A DNA stretch of 64,000 nt from Ariolimax columbianus (GCA_036924085.1 JAVGWX010000007.1:33593953-33657952), one strand, 5' to 3'; positions 34,201 through 44,875 are shown, counted from the first letter of the stretch. Program-made: numbers and translations. Notes: generated from the sequence alone by a model not told the origin.

Positions 34201-37200
34201 AGGCAGCAGTCGACTCTAACGAAGGCAGCAGTCGACTCTAACGAAGGCAGCAGTCGACTCTAACGAAGGCAGCAGTCGACTCTAACGAAGGCAGCAGTCG
34301 ACTCTAACGAAGGCAGCAGTCGACTCTAACGAAGGCAGCAGTCGACTCTAACGAAGGCAGCAGTCGACTCTAACGAAGGCAGCAGTCGACTCTAACGAAG
34401 GCAGCAGTCGACTCTAACGAAGGCAGCAGTCGACTCTAACGAAGGCAGCAGTCGACTCTAACGAAGGCAGCAGTCGACTCTAACGAAGGCAGCAGTCGAC
34501 TCTAACGAAGGCAGCAGTCGACTCTAACGAAGGCAGCAGTCGACTCTAACGAAGGCAGCAGTCGACTCTAACGAAGGCAGCAGTCGACTCTAACGAAGGC
34601 AGCAGTCGACTCTAACGAAGGCAGCAGTCGACTCTAACGAAGGCAGCAGTCGACTAACGAAGGCAGCAGTCGACTCTAACGAAGGCAGCAGTCGACTCTA
34701 ACGAAGGCAGCAGTCGACTCTAACGAAGGCAGCAGTCGACTCTAACGAAGGCAGCAGTCGACTCTAACGAAGGCAGCAGTCGACTCTAACGAAGGCAGCA
34801 GTCGACTCTAACGAAGGCAGCAGTCGACTCTAACGAAGGCAGCAGTCGACTCTAACGAAGGCAGCAGTCGACTCTAACGAAGGCAGCAGTCGACTCTAAC
34901 GAAGGCAGCAGTCGACTCTAACGAAGGCAGCAGTCGACTCTAACGAAGGCAGCAGTCGACTCTAACGAAGGCAGCAGTCGACTCTAACGAAGGCAGCAGT
35001 CGACTCTAACGAAGGCAGCAGTCGACTCTAACGAAGGCAGCAGTCGACTCTAACGAAGGCAGCAGTCGACTCTAACGAAGGCAGCAGTCGACTCTAACGA
35101 AGGCAGCAGTCGACTCTAACGAAGGCAGCAGTCGACTCTAACGAAGGCAGCAGTCGACTCTAACGAAGGCAGCAGTCGACTCTAACGAAGGCAGCAGTCG
35201 ACTCTAACGAAGGCAGCAGTCGACTCTAACGAAGGCAGCAGTCGACTCTAACGAAGGCAGCAGTCGACTCTAACGAAGGCAGCAGTCGACTCTAACGAAG
35301 GCAGCAGTCGACTCTAACGAAGGCAGCAGTCGACTCTAACGAAGGCAGCAGTCGACTCTAACGAAGGCAGCAGTCGACTCTAACGAAGGCAGCAGTCGAC
35401 TCTAACGAAGGCAGCAGTCGACTCTAACGAAGGCAGCAGTCGACTCTAACGAAGGCAGCAGTCGACTCTAACGAAGGCAGCAGTCGACTCTAACGAAGGC
35501 AGCAGTCGACTCTAACGAAGGCAGCAGTCGACTCTAACGAAGGCAGCAGTCGACTCTAACGAAGGCAGCAGTCGACTCTAACGAAGGCAGCAGTCGACTC
35601 TAACGAAGGCAGCAGTCGACTCTAACGAAGGCAGCAGTCGACTCTAACGAAGGCAGCAGTCGACTCTAACGAAGGCAGCAGTCGACTCTAACGAAGGCAG
35701 CAGTCGACTCTAACGAAGGCAGCAGTCGACTCTAACGAAGGCAGCAGTCGACTCTAACGAAGGCAGCAGTCGACTCTAACGAAGGCAGCAGTCGACTCTA
35801 ACGAAGGCAGCAGTCGACTCTAACGAAGGCAGCAGTCGACTCTAACGAAGGCAGCAGTCGACTCTAACGAAGGCAGCAGTCGACTCTAACGAAGGCAGCA
35901 GTCGACTCTAACGAAGGCAGCAGTCGACTCTAACGAAGGCAGCAGTCGACTCTAGGCTCTGTACGACTTCTTACATCTTCTCGTGGAAGGACACTAGCTG
36001 TAAGCTCACACAGTCGCGCCCTGAAAGAAGTTGCACTGAATTACGGCACGAAATTATGGAGGACCCAGGGATCAAGCTTCAGGAGGAACCTGCTCCTGGA
36101 CATCACTTACCCTACTAACGTTGGAAGACAATAAATAGACTCCGAACTGGCGCATCACGAAGCAGGAAGATCGTGATTAGATGAGGGGTGTGTCTCAAAC
36201 AGCGATACATGTGACAAGATCCAGTTTATCCCAACCAACCGGATACATGTGACAAGATCCAGTTTATCCCAACCAACCGGATACATGTGACAAGATCCAG
36301 TTTATCCCAACCAACCGGATACATGTGACAAGATCCAGTTTATCCCAACCAACCGGATACATGTGACAAGATCCAGTTTATCCCAACCAACCGGATACAT
36401 GTGACAAAACCAGTTTATCCCAACCAACCGGATACATATGACAAGAGCGACACTCTGAGGGCGAACGACATGACAATTCGCTGAACATTGTTTCAACGCT
36501 ATATGATGTGGGCTTGGACACGGAATGAAAGTATAGGGTTGTTCAGTAAGTATCCGGACTTATGTGATTTCTCGCCAACTACGAATGCCGCGTAGCGCAG
36601 TGGTTAGCGCGCTGGCTTCGCATCTGAGTGGTCCTGGGTTCATTCCCCAGTTGAGGCAGTAATATTTTTTCAGACCGAAATAGCTTGCGGGTCGACCAAG
36701 CCTTAAATGGGTACCGGTTCAGTCCGGGAGATAAAAGCGGCGAGGGAAAGGAGATAGTTACCGCTCTAATATACCCGAGCCTTTGAAATGTGAGATCGCT
36801 AACACCTCACACCCCTACGGCAGTAATGCTATGGGTTACTTTTACTTTACTTTACTACTACGAGAGTTTAATTTTAATTACTTGTACTATTTGTCGACGT
36901 AGTTCCTGGCTACGCGTTACTGAATGTCATCTGCGTAGAATTCAGTTGGCTGTTCCCTGAGCATTGGAGAACTTCCTGACGCACTTGTCAACTGGGTGAA
37001 ACTTTTGTTCCCCGAGATGCTCTTTCAGAGGGTCAAAAAAGTGAAAATCTCTCGGAGCTGTAAGACGAGTGTGGCAATACTTCCCAGTGTGGTTTTGGCG
37101 GCCTCATTGGACCTCGCGTTGTAGCATCAGAGAGGGGCAACTTTTTGGTCAAAATTCAGCTGTTTATGAAAATTGAGGAGATCCCTGATAATATCCAAAT

Positions 37201-40200
37201 GGGGCCGTGTCAGGTTTTGGTAGCGGAAGATTGAGAGCGAACGAAGCCAAGCCAAGCCAAGCCATATCCACATAACTTTTCACATACCGGTATCCATCGC
37301 GAGGTCGAGTACGAGAACTCACTGATCGTTCATAACAACCTTTTCGACACTTTGTATGCCTTCACTCATAATGACACTTTTCGGTCGACCTCTACAAGGC
37401 AAATCCTCGATAGATTCACGACCTTTACAAACGCGTTTACACCATTCAAACATGGATAAACGTGCCACAGTCTGCAGTCTGTTCTCCACACTGGCATGGA
37501 ATTCGATGATGATTTTCAGCGGGTTCTGCGCCTTCCTTCACCAGACGTTTCATCACAGCACACTGTTCCTGCAATGGAGTTAAATGGTCGGCGCCATTTT
37601 GAAAAAAATAAAGCGCGGGAAAACAGCAGATACTTGCCCATTCCACCACCAGGTGTCAGACATATACTGTTCACTTTGGAATAGTTATTATATATTATAC
37701 ATTTTGTTTTCGGGTTTATCCTGACAAAATCCGGGTATTTACTGGGCGCCTCTTGTACCTAGATGACGCAATGGCCAACCTATGAGCATCCACATATGAG
37801 AGATGTGCAGAAATAACTATTTGCTTATGATCATTGATGATGTTGATGATGTTGATGTTGTTGTTGTTGATGATGTTGATGTTGTTGTTGTTGATGATGT
37901 TGATGTTGTTGTTGTTGATGATGTTGATGTTGTTGTTGTTGATGATGTTGATGTTGTTGTTGTTGATGATGTTGATGTTGTTGTTGTTGATGATGTTGAT
38001 GTTGATGTTGTTGATGATGTTGATGTTGTTGTTGTTGATGATGTTGATGTTGTTGTTGTTGATGTTGATGTTGTTGTTGTTGATGATGTTGATGTTGTTG
38101 TTGTTGATGATGTTGATGTTGTTGTTGATGTTGTTTTTGATGGTATTGTAGTTGTTGTTCATGTTGTTGTTTATGTTGATGTTGGTTTTGATGGTATTGT
38201 AGTTGTTGTTCATGTTGTTGTTTATGTTGATGTTGTTTTTGATGGTATTGTAGTTGTTGTTCATGTTGTTGTTTATGTTGATGTTGTTTTTGATGGTATT
38301 GTAGTTGTTGTTCATGTTGTTGTCGTAGTTGATGATGATGTTGTTGTTATGTTGTTTCTGATGCTGTTGTTGTTCTTCGTGCTGTTGATGTTGCTGTTTA
38401 TGTTGATGTTGGTTTTAATGGTATTATAGTTGTTTTACTGTTGTTGTGGTAGTTGTTCATGTTGTTGGTGTTGTTTATGTGATTGTTGATATTGTTGTTG
38501 CTGAATGCTGTTGTTAATGCTGTTGTTGTTGATTATGTTGTTGTTCATGTTGTAATGATTACAGGCTACTGATCTTGGCTTATTGTGCTGTTTATTATCT
38601 CTGCAGCAATGTTAATTGTCCGAACTTCAATTGAGGTCTTTAAAAATGCAACTCGCATGTATATGCTCGTGAGTGGATAAGAAACATAGAAAATGCTTCA
38701 AGTCTGGTGATTGAACAAGAGACGCAAAACAACACAATGACTCTGTGACAATGCCTGAGTAGTCGTTGAGTTGTTTAGTCTGAGAGCTCCAGGCCGCTCG
38801 TGACTGCGATCGCTACGTCGTGTGCTGGACATGATTGTTTATTTCACCCCCAGGTGGACAGCCGGGGTCTGTCTGTATGACAAAGACAAGAATAGCCCCA
38901 CTATCCCACAGAAAGCATATCTTGACAAGTGAATAACTGTGTGACCTGGCATAACACCGGCCATAGTTAGGTGGTTTGTTAAGTGAAACATAGATGACGC
39001 CAAACAGGATGCGGTTCTACTTTTCTCTAGTGTTTGAGTCTATTTAGATGGACTCGCACATCGGTTAACCACCCTCCGCAGCACATAGTGGAGTAATAAG
39101 CTGCACGAACCTAGTGGAGTAATAAGCTGCTCGAACCTAGTGGAGTAATAAGCTGCTCGAACCTAGTGGAGTAATAAGATGCTCAAACCTAGTGGAGTAA
39201 CCAGCTGCTCAAACCTAGTGGAGTAACCAGCTGCTCGAACCTAGTGGAGTAACCAGCTAATCGAACCTAGTGGAATATTAAGCTGATAGAACCTAGTGGA
39301 GTATTAAGCTGATCGAACCTAGTGGAGTATTAAGCTGATCGAACCTAGTGGAGTAATAAGCTGATCGAACCTAGTGGAGTATTAAGCTGATCGAACCTAG
39401 TGGAATATATTAAGCTGATAGAACCTTGAGTATTAAGCTGATCGAGCCTAGTGGAATATTAAGCTGATAGAACCTAGAGTATTAAGCTAATCGAACCTAG
39501 TGGAATATTAAGCTGATAGAACCTAGAGTATTAAGCTGATCGAACGTAGAGAAGTATTAAGCTGATCGAACCTAGTGGAGTATTAAGCTGATCGAATCTA
39601 GTGGAGTATTAAGCTGATCGAACCTAGTGGAGTCACCAGCTGCTCGAACCTAGTGGAGTAATAAGCTGCTCGAACCTAGCCCGATACGAATATCACTATC
39701 CAGCCAAATCCTCTTCCTGGCTACATCCAGATGACGCAAGAACTGGGACCTGCACAGAAGCATCCACCCTCTGTTGAAGTCCAGGTCGGCTAAGACTAGG
39801 ACAAAGACCCCTCCCAAAGAACAACATTTGACCACACGAATGACTACATCAAATCCAAATGGAAGATTAACAGTATTGCGATTAAAGAAACATGGGACAG
39901 ACCGTTAACTTAATCAAGGAGTAGATGTTGTAATGTAGGGCCAAATAATGATGCAGAGGATGTGCAATAACTAGAGGTATATGGTTAAAAAAGGTAAAGG
40001 TCAGTCCCATGGCAACAACTGCCATCGGGGATGAAGATAGCTCTTGATGTACTTACTATTCGAGGCCGGGTAGCCAGTTCCTTTTCTTGCTGCTTTCACC
40101 CTCATCAACTCATATGCATGGTTCCCATTTGCAGCTGGGTAGAATGGATAAGCAGTAGTACCAGGCACAAACCACCATTTGTTTTTATCCGTCCGTTAAC

Positions 40201-43200
40201 TCAAACCTGTGGCTAAACTGAGTCTGCTTTGTCTTTTATTATTACTGGCCTTAGTTTCTCATCGCACAAACAAAGAAATATCAAGAATATGTCAATTTTA
40301 GAACAGAAGCAAAGAAGACTCACGGTCAAACAGAAATCCTGGGAAGAATTTGGAGAGAAACTGGAAAATAATGCTGGAGAAAACCAGAAACTGTTCTCAG
40401 GTCAGGTCAGGTCATCCCGTTACCGGTAAGGTCGTTGGGGCACAAATGAAGACATCCTCACAACGCCACGCCACCCTTCTCTGTCAGATGCCGCTGCCTG
40501 TGACTCTTCTGGTCGGAGATTAGAAACTTCTACAGGACCTTAAAGAACATGTGGAAGGAAAAAGAATGCCCCCTGAAATTTGTTAAAGATAAACAAGATG
40601 CCCTGTTGACCGTCCCAGACCAGGTAATGAACAGATGGAGAGAATATTTCTCAGATCTTCTTGGAGTGGAGGAAAACCAAGCTCTGGAAGTAACAGTCCC
40701 AATTCAAGAAGAGGGAGCCATGGAGGGGAACGATAATATCACAATGGAAGAACTAAAGGCAGCATTGGAGAAAATTAAGATTGGTAAAGATTGGTATAAC
40801 ACCAGAAATTGTTAAATACACGGGAACGGCAGGAGATATACTATTCATGAAGATTCTCAAGGCAGCTTGGCGCCTCAAGAAGATACCAAGAGACTGGGAG
40901 GTTGCAATAATAAAACCAATATTTAAAAAGGGCGACAATCGACAATGTGAAAATCATAGAGGTATTTCCCTTCTCAGTGTCCCCGGGAAAGTCTACTCCA
41001 GGATTCTAGAACGGCGAGGACTAGCAGAGCCAAATATGGATGAAACTCAATGTGGGTTTAAGGCAAACAGAAGTACTCAAGACTTTATCTTTACACGCAG
41101 ACAGCTAAGTGAAAAGGCTCTTGAATATGATAAAGAGATCCATCTCTGCTTTTTTGTATTTGGAGAAAGAATTTGATAAAGTTCCTTGGGACAAACTCTG
41201 GGAGTGCCTGACAAGGAAGAACATCCCAGGATCCCTGATCTCTGCCATACATAGTGTCTATAAAACATACATAAATTATGTGTGGACATCAAATCAAAAG
41301 TCAGGAGAGTTCAAGACCACTAGCGGAGTAAGACAGGGTGACATTCTATCACCGTACCTTCCTTTCAAACTTCTTGTGGATGAAGTCATTAAAGCCTGCA
41401 AGGAACGGACAAAAAATTATGAAGTAGGGTACTGGAAGATGAGACCAAGTTACATATCGGAACTAGCATTTGCAGACGATGTGGCCCTGATCACGAAAAC
41501 CGAAGCACATCTCCAGATCAACTTACAGGTCTGGGAAGAAGAGTTGAAGAAGAGAGGAATGCACATCAGCAACTCCAAAACAAAAACCATGGTGATCGCC
41601 AGAGATGAGAAGAGACATCAGATAACCAAAGGAACACGAGCATTGGAGCAGGTCAGCAACTTTAAATATCTAGGAGTGGTAATATACAGCAGGGGAGAAA
41701 TCAAAGAAGAGTTAACTGCACGAAGGACAGTAGCAGGTAGACTGTTCCATGCAATAAACAGAGGATTCATTAAAAAGTCAAGGACGCAGATCCCCAGGAC
41801 TTCCCAAAGTACGTTGGGAAGACAACATACGACAGTCCCTACGTGATAGAGGGCTGCACTGGAAAGAGGTCATGAAAAAGACGACGGATAGAGCAGTGTG
41901 GCGTTCTCTATGGCAAACCTCTACACCTGACGGTAGAAGAGGAGCGACTAAGTCAGTTTCTCATCGCTACCAGGGGATTCAGAAGTGGGGGCTCTGTTCC
42001 TTTTTCTCATAGTTTTCTACAGACTGTGGTAGTCGATCTCTTTTTATGTCTCTTGCTTCATGCTTGACTGGTTACCATTCTCTACTCCCATATTTGGAGC
42101 CAGTAATACATGGGCAACATTTGCAGCCGACCTTTGAGTAACAGCAAGATCTCAACTGAAACAAAAATCCGCATCTACCGGTCCTGCGTTGGTCCCAGTT
42201 CTGCTTTACGGCTCACAGACCTGGGCAGTACTCAGAGATGGCATGTCAAAACTGGAGGCCTTCGACGTGCGCAACCAGCGACGTAACCTGGTCATCCGAT
42301 GGAATGACTACATCTGCAGCGTGGAGGTCTCTGCTAAAACAGGCTTCCTTCCAATTTCAGAAACACTTGATCGGCGTCGAGTTTTTTTGTTCCGTCATGT
42401 TGTACGTCTGGGTCAGGAAACCTCGGCCTACAAGATACCTGGAACCGCGCCGCAGCAGTTCGTCGTGTATGTGGCCGACCGACGCAACGAGCCTCAGACG
42501 CCTAAGGGAACATGTTTATTATGTGATGCACGAACTGAGCTAAAGTGAACCTTTTTCGTTGTAGTTTTCGTTGTTCCCCGCGTCACAGACTCATACAATA
42601 GAACGGGATTAACATAAAAGTTAAAGATACGGTTTATTTGTAGCAGACTCAATTTCCTTTGAATTTCCTAACTTCCTTAATGCAAAGAAAACCCCTTTTC
42701 TTAATTTCTTCTTTTTCTTCTTCTTTTTCTTCTTCTTCGTACGCTGTCAGGTATGAACGAATTTTTCGAAGAAAGCAGCGGTCATCCTGAGGCTATCGAC
42801 ACTGCCATAGGGCTTATCTAGTGTTGGCATTGGTGATGGCCACATGTGCTTTCTCTGGTCCTCGTATGTCGGGCAATTTTGCAGCAAATGTTCAGGGGTC
42901 ATTTTCCCTGTACCACAGGTGCATTCGTCAGTAGCATATATCTTCAGTTTATTGAATAGATGGTACCTCAGTTTGTTGTCGCATGAGCGGAGTCTGAAGA
43001 CCACGACCTACTCTCTTCTGTTCAGCTGGTAGTAGGCATCATTTTTTGTGTAGGCAGTATGTTCTGTTTCTCATTTGGCCATGTATCTGGCCCTAATAAA
43101 CCTTTTCGACTCTTCGTAGGTCACACTAGAATCTGGTTGTGATAACTTTGCACCGTCTTTTGCCTGTCTGTCTACCTCCTCGTTGCCTTGGATGTTACAG

Positions 43201-44194
43201 TGGGATGGAACCTACTGCACTACTACTCTTTTGGGTGTGGACTGCTGGCATAGTTGACAGATGCGCTTTATTCTTTGTTAATTGTTTTTGTTTTTTTTTG
43301 CGTTCGTCTTATTTCTCTAATCCCCAAGGAGGTCTGCGTTGCACTGTGGTTTTTATTTTTCGCCTGTCGGCCCAGTGCATCCGACTTCAGTATGCATTTT
43401 ATGTAAGGGTCTGCTTCCTCCTGCATTTTCTAAGGGTGTGCTTCCTCGGGGTAACGGCCGGCGCTGTGATGGGGATCGAACCCAGCACCTTAGGTTTGTG
43501 AGCCGTTCCACTTAACCACTAGCCCACGCCGTCCCCTTACTCTTAATTTGATATTTCTCTTTGTTCGCCATGGGATGTAACAAGAGCTTTTGAAAATATG
43601 TTACCGAAAGACATTTGTCAAAAATAACAACAGAATGTATGAGCCCCGTTATAAGCCACAGCAATATGAAACATTCAATGTTTGGTTATTGATCCAGCAT
43701 TTGCCCTTTGGTCCGAACATTCAATAGAATGAATACTCTAGTTTTTCTTTGAAATGCTCCAACAACATGTCTAATCTTCACATTGTTTTGTTACTGTCCA
43801 CAGAAGTTTCAGAACGGATATAGGAGAACTCATTTGTGCATTTCTGAACTCCAACGGAGGAGCAGTCTATTATGGTGTGAAGAAAGATGGACACGTGCAA
43901 GGGATATACTTCAGTCATAACTACGAAGATGCAGTCAGACTTGACATTGACAGCCAGGTCAAGTTAATCGAACCGACCGTCCCCACCTCGGCATACTACG
44001 TGAACTTCGCCAAGGTCATGAGCGAGGAAGGAGTCTTGGTGCGTGATCTCAAGGTCTTAGAAGTCAAGGTTAAAACGCCAGTGGGAAAGGGAGTGTTGTA
44101 TAAATATAAGTCTGTCGCTTACATCTGGAAGAATAATCAAGTTCAAGAACGTCCACGCGTTAAGGAACCTCAACAGCCAGGACAAAGTTCATGA
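28009..44194 (+). CDS. SLFNL1-like: Schlafen-like protein, gene 2, four coding exons, degenerate active site
   Basis: Joined model: 28009-28233, 30303-30413, 33377-33852, 43804-44194; 400 codons; phases 0, 0 and 2 all match. The N-terminal domain (residues 1-112) again starts GVLIGPL and carries SRILLNTQVGYAKVELY and KEVRTIMSLYDLR. The Ser/Thr-rich linker ends MICAKTSTP, as in gene 1. The Schlafen box has ICAFLNSNGGAVYYGVKKDG, LDID, LIEPTV, VNFAKVM and DLKVLEVKVK. The three acidic positions of gene 1 (255, 260, 298) are D, F and K here, the EFK motif is lost, and YIRRDGS has become YIWKNNQ. The fold seems kept while nuclease chemistry is unlikely. It is a head-to-tail paralog of gene 1, with two extra introns. 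No nonsense codon interrupts the model, so it is probably expressed rather than dead; transcript data would decide. Confidence 0.87.
28815..29635. repeat. 18/22-bp minisatellite in gene 2 intron 1
   Basis: About 45 copies of CAGACCAAGCACGTCAGT, some extended by an extra CAGT. A longer block containing CACACCAAGCACATCAGTCA and CTGACCTAGCACGCCA recurs at about 29300, 29415 and 29530, giving a higher-order period near 115 bp. Confidence 0.92.
29969..30234 (+). repeat. Polypurine (GAA/GGA)n tract in gene 2 intron 1
   Basis: About 265 bases of almost pure purine, ending in about 17 GAA units, only 70 bases before exon B. Such tracts can form triplex DNA. The open frames across it are low-complexity artefacts. 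Confidence 0.92.
30303..30413 (+). other. SLFNL1-like: Gene 2 exon B
   Basis: Acceptor TTTTACGCCACAG ends at 30302; donor AAG/GTCAGG. 37 codons (IFKEVRTIMSLYDLRH... to PAEMK), phase 0 at both ends. An alternative donor CAG/GTATTC five bases later would shift the frame relative to exon C. Confidence 0.85.
30484..30770 (-). pseudogene. LINE family B 3' end in gene 2 intron 2
   Basis: The minus strand reads IEENWFINSNLARKSKYFDD, then GLERTVMEEIVPGKRGRGRP and RKRWHQNI, ending at LQRTCYMMMM in a (CAT)n/(ATC)n run at 30484-30495. It parallels 23641-23950 with one shift. Confidence 0.85.
31057..31264. repeat. 52-bp tandem repeat, four copies
   Basis: Four near-identical 52-bp units, each with CTCAGACTGTTATCGTTAA and GAAGTACTACTATAG. 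Confidence 0.93.
31330..32040 (-). pseudogene. LINE family H fragment (RT C-terminus)
   Basis: On minus, 32029-31850 reads KPRPLNISVNYISIQQAHEF, then a break, then INSIYSICMPTLCYQGQTRP, LTCEMKCLRKVIDLTRKDRM, IRWVGHLMRMQPHRLPLMVY and QRHGLTLTDVTHLAQDRRR. The plus-strand copy at 52980-53990 is the same family. Confidence 0.85.
32265..33376 (+). repeat. 1.1-kb polypyrimidine (CT-rich) tract ending at a 3' splice site
   Basis: Over 1 kb of plus-strand CT-rich sequence with (CT)n cores at 32275-32330, 32536-32556, 32730-32745, 32975-33010 and 33185-33215, and poly-C runs at 32908-32921 and 33349-33360. It finishes at CCCTACAG, the acceptor of gene 2 exon C. No gene is hidden here. Confidence 0.9.
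33377..33852 (+). other. SLFNL1-like: Gene 2 exon C
   Basis: The acceptor CCCTACAG ends at 33376, phase 0. The donor CTCAG/GTAATC leaves two bases of the R271 codon. It encodes the linker and the start of the Schlafen box. Another AG at 33394-33395 is out of phase. Confidence 0.85.
33950..34012. repeat. (TTC)n microsatellite
   Basis: CTT/TTC-rich stretch just after exon C, ending before the large 22-bp array. Confidence 0.9.
34036..35954. repeat. 22-bp minisatellite, 87 near-identical copies
   Basis: Exact reading: 28 units of 22 bp (34036-34651), one unit of 20 bp (34652-34671, a 2-bp loss), then 58 units of 22 bp to 35947, plus a partial unit. I see no other variant. Every unit contains GTCGAC (a SalI site) at its junction and AAGGCAGCAGTC. 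Such uniformity means very recent amplification or an assembly-generated copy number. Confidence 0.97.
36040..36190 (+). pseudogene. LINE C-terminal remnant
   Basis: Contains RWKTINRLRTGASRSRK-like sequence followed by a stop, related to 12660-12956. Very short. Confidence 0.5.
36203..36450. repeat. 38-bp tandem repeat, about 6.5 copies
   Basis: Units contain GGATACATGTGACAAGATCC and AGTTTATCCCAACCAACC. One unit lacks two or three bases (ACAAAACCAG). Confidence 0.93.
36535..37690 (-). mobile_element. Decayed mariner-like transposon in gene 2 intron 3
   Basis: The minus strand near 37460-37600 reads QEQCAVMKRLVKEGAEPAEN and QCGEQTADCGTF, the N-terminal helix-turn-helix of mariner-like transposases. 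Near 36960-37080 it reads APRDFHFFDPLKEHLGEQKF, the C-terminal catalytic-domain end. The middle is deleted and holds a scrap of repeat S1 (37205-37262). Probable diverged terminal repeats lie at GTTCAGTAAGTATCCGGAC (36541) and near 37660-37685. Dead copy. Confidence 0.72.
36585..36856 (+). mobile_element. tRNA-derived SINE (family S3) with target-site duplication
   Basis: The head carries TAGCGCAGTGGTTAGCGCGC (A box) and GGGTTCATTCCCC (B box). The 3' end is a (TTTAC)n tail. The flanks at 36578-36584 and 36857-36863 are both ACTACGA, a 7-bp target duplication. It inserted into the mariner relic. Confidence 0.9.
37838..38555. repeat. (TTG/ATG)-based 24-bp and 51-bp arrays
   Basis: 37838-38140 is about 12 units of a 24-bp motif made only of TTG, ATG and TGA-like triplets. 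38130-38330 is four units of a 51-bp motif with TTTTTGATGGTATTGTAG. Decayed TTG-rich sequence continues to 38555. The long Val/Asp or Asn/Ile frames are artefacts. Confidence 0.93.
38556..39080. other. Gene 2 intron 3 sequence, nothing recognised
   Basis: No repeat and no phase-compatible exon found. Confidence 0.5.
39085..39680. repeat. 26-bp minisatellite, about 23 copies
   Basis: Units carry GAACCTAGTGGAGTA and AAGCTG. Early and last units have TAATAAGCTGCTC, the middle ones TATTAAGCTGATC. Several short units have lost AGTGG. Confidence 0.93.
39990..40225 (+). mobile_element. Dispersed repeat S6, copy 1
   Basis: Shares AAGGTCAGTCCCATGGCAAC, TACCAGGCACAAACCA and GTCCGTTAACTCAAA-like segments with 63600-63870 on the same strand. 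Noncoding; class unknown. Confidence 0.75.
40398..40520 (-). pseudogene. LINE family D 3' terminus
   Basis: The minus strand parallels 17720-17850: it ends in the repeated GACCT motif and includes the GAAGACATCCTCACAACGCC region. Only about 120 bp. Confidence 0.75.
40545..41960 (+). pseudogene. LINE family C reverse transcriptase, frameshifted
   Basis: In three frames it reads NRWREYFSDLLGVE, MEELKAALEKIKIGKD, a shift, DWEVAIIKPIFKKGDNRQCE, HRGISLLSVPGKVYSRILER, a shift, YLEKEFDKVPWDKLWECL, GVRQGDILSPYL, ELAFADDVALITK (catalytic box), SNFKYLGVVIY, and ends with the tail found at 5191-5600. The 5' part is missing. It lies in gene 2 intron 3. Confidence 0.88.
42110..42535 (+). pseudogene. LINE C-terminus, unexpanded relative of 15750-17172
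   Basis: Reads VPVLLYGSQTWAVLRDGMSK, LEAFDVRNQRRN, ISETLDRRRVFLFRHVVRLG, QETSAYK and ADRRNEPQTPKG. The GHV-like segment is single, unlike the copy at 16 kb. It was truncated by a deletion after SAYKI. Confidence 0.85.
42700..43265 (-). pseudogene. LINE family A RNase H C-terminal fragment
   Basis: The minus strand reads YHLFNKLKIYATDECTCGTG, KMTPEHLLQNCPTYEDQRKH and AAFFEKFVHT and ends in a GAA-rich tail at 42710-42740. It is a close match to the C-terminus of 1787-5069. Confidence 0.88.
43297..43538 (-). mobile_element. tRNA-headed SINE (family S1b), head intact
   Basis: The minus strand starts GGGGACGGCGTGGGCTAGTG (A box-like) with GGGTTCGATCCCCATC (good B box), then the S1b body to the tail. 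It is the best-preserved head of this family here, 265 bases before gene 2 exon D. Confidence 0.88.
43804..44194 (+). other. SLFNL1-like: Gene 2 exon D (terminal)
   Basis: Acceptor TTACTGTCCACAG ends at 43803. The first base completes R271 (AG/A), then SFRTDIGELICAFLNSNGG. TGA at 44192-44194. It aligns without gaps to gene 1 from R271 to D299. Confidence 0.88.
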
Positions 44195-44209
44195 CAAGGT
44201 GGCCACAGA

Positions 44210-44215
44210 AATAAA
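44210..44215 (+). promoter_or_regulatory. Poly(A) signal AATAAA of gene 2
   Basis: AATAAA 16 bases after the stop, so a very short 3' UTR if used. A second AATAAA lies near 44415. Confidence 0.65.
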
Positions 44216-44494
44216 TAGTTAACATCTGACATTACAACTGGTACTCTAACACTCCTTATTGTTGTTCATGTCCAGCACTACTTTTTGTCTATCCTTACAT
44301 CTGCGGCAATTTGTTTCGTTTCCTTTCAGTTATAGCCAGTGCCGGGCTAACTGTTCATGTCGCCCTAGGCTCTAAGTAAAGTTGAGGCCATTTCTTGTTT
44401 AATTCACTCCAAAAAATAAACTATTTTTAGCACTGGATATTTATTTTTAGCAACATACTTTTTAAATGTGGGTTTGTCGAACATCGCGCCTATA

Positions 44495-44875
44495 TTTGTC
44501 AGGTCAGGTCATCCCGTAACCGGTGAGGTCGTTGAAGCACACATGAAGACATCCTCACAATCCCACGCTACCTTCCTTTGTCAGCGGCCGCTGCCTGTGC
44601 CTCTTCTGGTCAGAGATTGGTCCATTCTTTTATGTTATCCTCCCACCTCTTTTTGGGACGGCCTCTTCGTCGTCTGCCATGCACCTTTCCGTGGAGGATT
44701 GTATTTGCAAGACCATTTGATCTCAATATTTGACCGTACCAAGAGGTCCTCAAAAGGCCCTAGTGCTGCTCTAATTCTAAAGTCTTCGGAAACATCTCAT
44801 CTCCAAGGCCTGTATCCTTCGCTGAAGGTCAGCTGTAACTGTCCATGTCTCACAAGCATAGAGAAATATTGACTG
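44495..44875 (-). pseudogene. LINE family D 3' end
   Basis: The minus strand parallels 17440-17850: it starts with the TGTGAGACATGGACAGTTAC region, passes GRRRRGRPKKR-like codons and ends in GACCTGACCTGAC. Confidence 0.78.

Noticed and set aside
34036..35954. CRISPR-like array
   Set aside because: Units are directly contiguous with no unique spacers, in a eukaryotic intron; it is a minisatellite.
37716..38429. Val/Asp-rich and Asn/Ile-rich open frames
   Set aside because: TTG/ATG triplet repeat; no coding evidence.
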